Origin: Alphaproteobacteria bacterium
GTDB taxonomy: Bacteria; Pseudomonadota; Alphaproteobacteria; Rhizobiales; Xanthobacteraceae
NCBI GenBank assembly: GCA_005883445.1
Contig: VAZL01000067.1
Location: 2,087-13,334, forward strand
Direction: 5' to 3'
Length of the DNA stretch: 11,248 bases
The notes under the pieces were generated by a model that was not told the DNA's origin, searched no databases, and saw nothing but the letters and a program-made list of their open reading frames with translations. Below, piece after piece: positions 7,433 to 11,248 of the stretch. The stretch's first letter is position 1; every line of letters begins with the position of its first letter. The translations under genes were made by a program, and so were the position numbers.

Positions 7433-8224
7433 TCACAACATCGCCCAACCGCCATCGACTGGCAGGTCGACGCCGGTGATCTGGCGCGAAACATCGCTGG
7501 CGAGAAACAAGCAAGCATTGGCGACGTCGTCATCGCTGGTGATGCGTTGAAGCGCGTAATCCGCGGCGTGGCGCTTGGCCGCCTCGTCGACGGTGATCCC
7601 GAGACGCGCCGCCATATCGGCGCAAACCTTGTCCCGAAATCGCGGGCCGTCGACCATGCCCGGCGCAACGTAATTCACGTTGATGTTGTAGGCGCCGAGC
7701 TCGAGCGCGAAGCTCTTGGTGATGCCGCGCAATCCCCATTTGGAGGCGGAATAGGCCATGCGCCCCGCACGCCCGCGCAGGCCGAAGGTGCCGCCCACAT
7801 TGACGATCTTGCCGTAGCGTTGCGAGATCATGGTCGGCAGCACGCCGCGCATGGCGTGGAAACAGCCGTTCATGTTGAGGGTGACGATGTCTTCGAATTC
7901 CTGCGGCGTGGTTTCGACGCCGGTCTTGCCGATCGGTCCCGAACCGCCGGCGACGTTGACCAGGATGTCGATGCGGCCATAGGCGCGCTTGGTCGCCTCA
8001 GCGGCGTGCTCGCATTGCAACGGGTTGGTAACGTCGCAGGGCACGATGATCGCTTCCCGTCCGGCCGTCCTCGCTTGCGTTGCCACCGTTTCGATCGCGG
8101 CCGTGTCGCGGCCGACCAAGGCCAAGCGCACGCCCTCCGCCGCAAAGGCCATGGTGATGGCCGCGCCCATCCCCTTGGCAGGGCCGGTAATCACCGCAAC
8201 GCGCCCTGTGAGCATCAGGTCCAT
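7433..8224 (-). CDS. SDR-family NAD(P)-dependent oxidoreductase
   Basis: A 263-residue classical short-chain dehydrogenase/reductase. Visible motifs are the nucleotide-binding TGPAKGMG (13-20), CDV with Asp64, NVAGG (90-94), LNMNG with Asn117, and the catalytic pair YSASK (Tyr158, Lys162), ending in the usual ITGVDLPVDGGW. The frame extends 20 codons further up, but ATG 8224 starts right before the first strand (LTGRVAVITG), and GAGGAA lies 10 bases ahead of it. The position of the catalytic Ser, 13 residues before the Tyr, is Gly145 (VNVGGTFG), with Thr146 next to it. So the standard tetrad is altered; activity may depend on Thr146 or be changed. It lies between SBP3 and the ATPase gene. It may process a carbon fragment released from the ring, such as a semialdehyde or alcohol, but the substrate cannot be inferred from sequence. 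Confidence 0.93.
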   Translation of the reverse strand: MDLMLTGRVAVITGPAKGMGAAITMAFAAEGVRLALVGRDTAAIETVATQARTAGREAIIVPCDVTNPLQCEHAAEATKRAYGRIDILVNVAGGSGPIGKTGVETTPQEFEDIVTLNMNGCFHAMRGVLPTMISQRYGKIVNVGGTFGLRGRAGRMAYSASKWGLRGITKSFALELGAYNINVNYVAPGMVDGPRFRDKVCADMAARLGITVDEAAKRHAADYALQRITSDDDVANACLFLASDVSRQITGVDLPVDGGWAML

Positions 8225-8313
8225 GCTCGCGTCGTTCCTCGGACCGTTCCTCCCATCGCTGTCTAGGCCGATTCTGCGGTCCACCGCGAGCGCCGATCGT
8301 GATTTGCTTGCAC

Positions 8314-9354
8314 TCAGAACAACTTTTTCGGCAAGTCTTCGGCCGGCGGCAGGAAGGCCGGCGTGAAGATCTCACCCACCGATGGCGTGCGCGGCAGGGC
8401 GTTGGCATCGACGAGGATATCGATCGACTTCTTGAGGCGTGCGCTATCCACATTGCCCAGCCCGATCTTGGCGATCTCGGGATGGTTCATTTCATCCTTG
8501 AGGGTGGCTTCGAACCGCTCGCGCTCCACGCCAACCTTGATCAACGGCTCGCGCTTGGCCACCGCGGCGACCGACGCGTCCAGATCCTTGAGCGAGTCGA
8601 GAATTCCCCGGTTGATGGCCCGCACCAGGCCGCGCACGGCCTCCGGCTTCTCCTTCATGAGCTTCTGCGAGACGATAATGGCATTGGAATAGAGATCCAT
8701 GCCGTAGTCGCCGTAATTGATGTAGCGCAGCTGCTTGTCCTCGACGCCCATCAGCTTGGCCGAGAAGCGGATGGTGTTGAGGTAGCCGAACACCCCGTCC
8801 ACCTGTCCCTGCATCAGCATCTGCTCGCGCAAGTTCGGCTGCATATTGGTGATATTGACCTTGCTGCAGTCGATCCTCGCAAGCTTGCAGAAGGCAGGGA
8901 ACAGCTTGAGCGCGCCGTCGTTGGCGGCACCGCCGAGCGTCTTGCCCTCGAAATCCTTCGGCGACTTGATCGCGCTCTCAGCCTTCACCGCCACGGTAAA
9001 CGGCGGCTGGTTGAATATGACATAGACCGCGATCGGCGCATCCTCCGGCTTCTTGGCCGCGAGCTCGATCAGCGCATTGATGTCGCCGAAGCCAGCGTCG
9101 TAAGTGCCATTCGCGACCAACGGCACGGCGGCACCCGAGCCGTTGCCTTGGTCGAGCGTGACCTCCAGACCCTCGGCCTTGTAGTAACCGCGGTCTTCCG
9201 CCAGAAAAAACATCCCCTGCGGGCCCTGATACTTCCAGTTCAGCACCAGCTTGAGTTTGGTCTGTGCGCTCGCCGGGGTCGCGAGAGCGAGCGGAACGGC
9301 GAACACGAGCACGCCGAGCAGCGCGGGACATATGCATGTTGGACGGAAATTCAT
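8314..9354 (-). CDS. ABC transporter substrate-binding protein, NMT1/THI5-like (SBP3)
   Basis: A 346-residue exported solute-binding protein, paralogue of SBP2. The start at ATG 9354 is fixed by AGGAG (plus-strand CTCCT at 9362-9366) 7 bases upstream and by the signal peptide MNFRPTCICPALLG...TPASAQ, cleaved near residue 30; the open frame continues about 390 bases further but lies over the isochorismatase gene. Landmarks are LKLVLNWKYQGPQGMFF, RGYYKAEGLEVTLDQGNGSG, NGTYDAGFGDINALIELA, NMQPNLREQMLMQGQVD, DYGMDLYSNAIIVSQKL and PAFLPP near the end. Its ATG overlaps the stop of the isochorismatase (ATGA at 9354-9351), tying binding protein and hydrolase production together. The region that lines the ligand cleft in this fold differs from SBP2 (for example GGAANDGALKLFP versus GTPAGGSAGQLFA), consistent with a different but related ligand. 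An 89-bp gap separates it from the SDR. Confidence 0.93.
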   Translation of the reverse strand: MNFRPTCICPALLGVLVFAVPLALATPASAQTKLKLVLNWKYQGPQGMFFLAEDRGYYKAEGLEVTLDQGNGSGAAVPLVANGTYDAGFGDINALIELAAKKPEDAPIAVYVIFNQPPFTVAVKAESAIKSPKDFEGKTLGGAANDGALKLFPAFCKLARIDCSKVNITNMQPNLREQMLMQGQVDGVFGYLNTIRFSAKLMGVEDKQLRYINYGDYGMDLYSNAIIVSQKLMKEKPEAVRGLVRAINRGILDSLKDLDASVAAVAKREPLIKVGVERERFEATLKDEMNHPEIAKIGLGNVDSARLKKSIDILVDANALPRTPSVGEIFTPAFLPPAEDLPKKLF

Positions 9355-9366
9355 TGGCGCACTCCT
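9351..9366 (-). promoter_or_regulatory. ATGA overlap and ribosome binding site of SBP3
   Basis: AGGAG at 9366-9362 on the - strand, 7 bases before ATG 9354, within the last codons of the isochorismatase gene. The SBP3 start codon and isochorismatase stop share bases (ATGA). Confidence 0.8.
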
Positions 9367-10061
9367 GTCATGGCCCTGCTGGTTCGAGCGGAAGGGGCGC
9401 CGGACCCCGGTTTTCCGATCGCCGAAAGAAGAGCGTCGCTTTTTGCCACGACGCCATGAAGCTGGCGCACGAGGAAGATCACTGCGTCGCGAACGAAATC
9501 GGGGGAGACGGTCGCGCAAGCATCCTCCACCAGGACGCAGTCGTAGCCGAGGAAGTTTGCGTCCTGCAGCGTGGAAAAAACGCAGCGATCGATATTGATG
9601 CCGGCGAAGAGCAGCGTAGTGATTCCCTGCTGACGCAGTACCGAGTCGAGTTCGTTGTCCCAGAAGCCCGAGATTCGATGTTTGTGTACAACGATGTCGG
9701 AGGCATCGACCGTCAAATCGTCGACAATGGCGGCGCCCCAATCATCGCGGACCAGGATGCGGCCGCGGCCGGAGGGCGAGCGGTCACCGTAAGTCGGTGT
9801 GCCGCCGGCACGCCCCTTGGCAAGGGTCAGACGTGGCAGATTGGCGCGGTCCGCTCTTACGCCCCAATTGAGCCAAAGCACAGGAATGCCGGCGGCGCGG
9901 GACGCCGACGTCAACCGCTCGATCATCGGCAGCACGGCCGCGATCGGACTTGCATCTATGCCCTTGGCGGCAAACCACCCGTCCGGATGGCAAAAATCAT
10001 TTTGCATGTCGACCACGAGCAACGCCGTCGTCGCGACATCGATGTCCACGGCTTGCGGCAT
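9351..10061 (-). CDS. Isochorismatase-family cysteine hydrolase (RutB/biuret-hydrolase-like)
   Basis: A 236-residue hydrolase whose Asp-Lys-Cys triad is visible: VVDMQNDF (Asp18), IVVHKHRISGF (Lys127) and GINIDRCVFSTLQDA (Cys160). Members include RutB (ureidoacrylate amidohydrolase, pyrimidine catabolism), biuret hydrolase and N-carbamoylsarcosine amidase, all of which cut a C-N bond in linear ureides or amides. From memory of the E. coli RutB sequence, the segment ISGFWDNELDSVLRQQGI and the following STLQDANFLGY resemble RutB more than biuret hydrolase, but I could not align them. The stretch before Cys (INIDR) departs from the common T(N/D)VCV pattern. ATG 10061 was chosen because it fits the family's usual N-terminus; it has no clear Shine-Dalgarno, and ATG 10139 or 10196 are in-frame alternatives. 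A probable job is the step after ring opening, acting on a linear ureide. Confidence 0.9.
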   Translation of the reverse strand: MPQAVDIDVATTALLVVDMQNDFCHPDGWFAAKGIDASPIAAVLPMIERLTSASRAAGIPVLWLNWGVRADRANLPRLTLAKGRAGGTPTYGDRSPSGRGRILVRDDWGAAIVDDLTVDASDIVVHKHRISGFWDNELDSVLRQQGITTLLFAGINIDRCVFSTLQDANFLGYDCVLVEDACATVSPDFVRDAVIFLVRQLHGVVAKSDALLSAIGKPGSGAPSARTSRAMTGVRQ

Positions 10062-10458
10062 CGCTGCAAGCGAAACAACCCGCTGCTTCTTTCTTGGGCG
10101 TACGAAGCTCAATCTTTGGTCAGCGCGGATTTGATTCATGGATCGACCGTGGCCGCCCGGGGCGCCGGCGCGCATCGCGCTCGCCCGACCCTGCAAGCCC
10201 CATGCCTGCCGGCAACGTGGGGCAGACCAGTGCTCGCATCTGGCGCTGATTTCTTCCTAGAGTGGTGCTGCAATCGGCTTCGGGGCGACGCCGTCGTTCC
10301 TTCGCGGGCAGTTCGGCTCTTATTCCTGCCGAGATCTCATCTTCCTGCCGAGATCCCATCCGGCTGCCAACGACGGTGGACAGACGTCAGTCATTCGAAG
10401 AGCGCCGGACCCTCACCGGTCCAAGCAAGGGCTCTCGATGGGTTCGGCCCGTCGCCGT
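10062..10458. other. Long non-coding gap upstream of the isochorismatase operon
   Basis: About 400 bp between the stop of the dihydroorotase-like gene and the chosen isochorismatase start (about 320 or 260 bp if ATG 10139 or 10196 is used). It is the largest gap in the window and the natural place for the promoter and control sites of the - strand operon. It holds a 19-bp tandem repeat (10323-10359), an 8-bp palindrome TGCCGGCA (10207-10214) and a weak hairpin (10407-10422). No clear sigma-70 promoter and no convincing small gene were found. Confidence 0.55.
10323..10359. repeat. Tandem 19-bp repeat (two copies)
   Basis: TTCCTGCCGAGATCTCAT (10323-10340) and TTCCTGCCGAGATCCCAT (10342-10359) match at 17 of 18 positions with a period of 19 bp, close to two helical turns. 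The first copy contains the perfect palindrome GAGATCTC. The period is not a multiple of three, which argues against a coding repeat. The site lies 262 bp before the isochorismatase start, so it may be a paired operator, or just a slipped duplication. Confidence 0.75.
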
Positions 10459-11248
10459 TCACCCCTCGCCCGTTTCTTTGCGGCCGGCCGCGGCTGCGCC
10501 CACCCCCCGCGTCACGGCCACCAGCGTCTGATCGCTGTTTTTGGGTTGCGGCGGGGGCATGCGCTGGATTCGACGAACCGACCGTCCCCATCCCCTGGTT
10601 TCGCCGACGATCTGTCGGTCTTTCATGACGAAACGGCCGCGTACCAGGGTGTGCATCGGTACGCCCGTGACTTTCATGCCTTCGAACGGCGTAATCTTGC
10701 TGCGGGACTGGAACTGAGCCGCCGCGATCGTATCCTCGCGGTTGAGGTCAACGAGCGTAATATCGGCGTCCGAGCCCGGCAGCAGAGCTCCTTTGGCGGG
10801 ATAGAGGCCGAACGCCTTGGCCGGCTTGGTCGACGTCAGACGCACGTAGTCGGATAGCGACAGCCGCCCTGCCCGAACCTGCGTCAGCATGAGCGGCATC
10901 TGCGTCTCGACCCCGGGAAAACCGCAATCTACGGTCCAGATGTCGTTGCGCAATTTCTCAGCCGGAATGTGCGGGGCATGATCGGTCGCGATCATGTCGA
11001 TCGTGCCGTCACGCAGGCCCTCCCAGAGACCGACTTGATGCCGCTTTTCCCGAACCGGCGGGTTGACGCGGATGATCGAGCGATGATCGGTATAGGCGTG
11101 CTCGTCGAATAGGAGATAGTGCGGGCAGGTCTCGCCGGTGATATCGACCCCGCGGGCCTTGGCTTCGTGTAGTGGACGCAGCTCATCTGCGGAAGAAATA
11201 TGCAAGATGTGGATGCGGGCACCCGTCCACTCGGCAAGGACTGCAGCG
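10459..11248 (-). CDS. Dihydroorotase/allantoinase/dihydropyrimidinase-type amidohydrolase, 5'-partial
   Basis: The C-terminal ~263 residues of a cyclic-amidohydrolase; the N-terminus with its HxH metal ligands and carboxylated Lys lies beyond the window. The frame runs to the edge, beginning AAVLAEWTGARIHILHISSA, so the TTG at 11205 is an internal Leu codon and not a start. Visible landmarks are HILHISSADE (metal His), GETCPHYLLFDE, the substrate-side RVNPPVRE, IDMIATDHAPH with the catalytic Asp, GFPGVETQMPLML, and LTSTKPAKAFGLYPAKGAL followed by GSDADITLVDL. The family reversibly opens cyclic amides (dihydroorotate, allantoin, dihydropyrimidines, hydantoins). The Asp-His and NPPVRE pattern looks most like the allantoinase/dihydroorotase side, but the substrate is uncertain. 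After GWGRSVRRIQ a tail of roughly 35 residues rich in Pro and Ala follows. It is on the same strand as the operon but separated from it by about 400 bp. Confidence 0.9.
   Translation of the reverse strand, partial: AAVLAEWTGARIHILHISSADELRPLHEAKARGVDITGETCPHYLLFDEHAYTDHRSIIRVNPPVREKRHQVGLWEGLRDGTIDMIATDHAPHIPAEKLRNDIWTVDCGFPGVETQMPLMLTQVRAGRLSLSDYVRLTSTKPAKAFGLYPAKGALLPGSDADITLVDLNREDTIAAAQFQSRSKITPFEGMKVTGVPMHTLVRGRFVMKDRQIVGETRGWGRSVRRIQRMPPPQPKNSDQTLVAVTRGVGAAAAGRKETGEG

Noticed and set aside
6593..8266. 557-codon open frame on the + strand over the ATPase and SDR genes
   Set aside because: It spans two well-supported opposite-strand genes and their junction, has low-complexity Arg/His/Asp composition and no motif; a shadow frame.
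10407..10422. Hairpin GGACC-ctcacc-GGTCC as a terminator for the dihydroorotase-like gene
   Set aside because: Only a 5-bp stem and no T-run on the - strand side; likely chance.
9264..10628. 454-codon open frame on the + strand across the isochorismatase and the gap
   Set aside because: Antisense to the isochorismatase; no plausible family features in the part over the gap.

Overview
The window is high-GC DNA with the gene style of an alphaproteobacterium, most likely of the order Hyphomicrobiales (Bradyrhizobium-like). This placement rests on base composition, tight operons and protein style, not on a marker gene. No rRNA, tRNA, transposase, phage gene, CRISPR array or transcription regulator was seen.

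Left arm, + strand (1-3468): two RidA/YjgF-family genes in tandem (the first probably cut by the window edge), then an exported NMT1/THI5-like ABC substrate-binding protein (SBP1), then a TRZ/ATZ-type amidohydrolase. The amidohydrolase is interrupted by a single in-frame TAG at codon 176, while its reading frame and metal-ligand motifs stay intact on both sides.

Right arm, - strand (read from 11248 down to 3589): the C-terminal part of a dihydroorotase/allantoinase/dihydropyrimidinase-type amidohydrolase; a gap of about 400 bp holding a 19-bp tandem repeat; an isochorismatase-family cysteine hydrolase (RutB/biuret-hydrolase type); SBP3; an SDR oxidoreductase; an ABC ATPase; an ABC permease; SBP2; and a ring-opening amidohydrolase of the rare cyanuric acid hydrolase/barbiturase family. 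Two junctions are ATGA overlaps and most of the others are short, so the - strand genes from the isochorismatase leftward are probably one operon. The two arms converge at about 3469-3588.

Working model (inference): this is an uptake and catabolic locus for a cyclic amide or ureide, such as a pyrimidine, barbiturate or s-triazine. The SBPs with the single ATPase/permease pair import the compound. Amidohydrolases deaminate or open the ring. The cysteine hydrolase cuts the linear ureide or amide, RidA proteins clear reactive enamine/imine products, and the SDR reduces or oxidises a carbon fragment. The exact substrate cannot be read from the sequence. Three binding proteins around one transporter core, the amber-interrupted amidohydrolase and the unusual enzyme combination are the points most worth following up.
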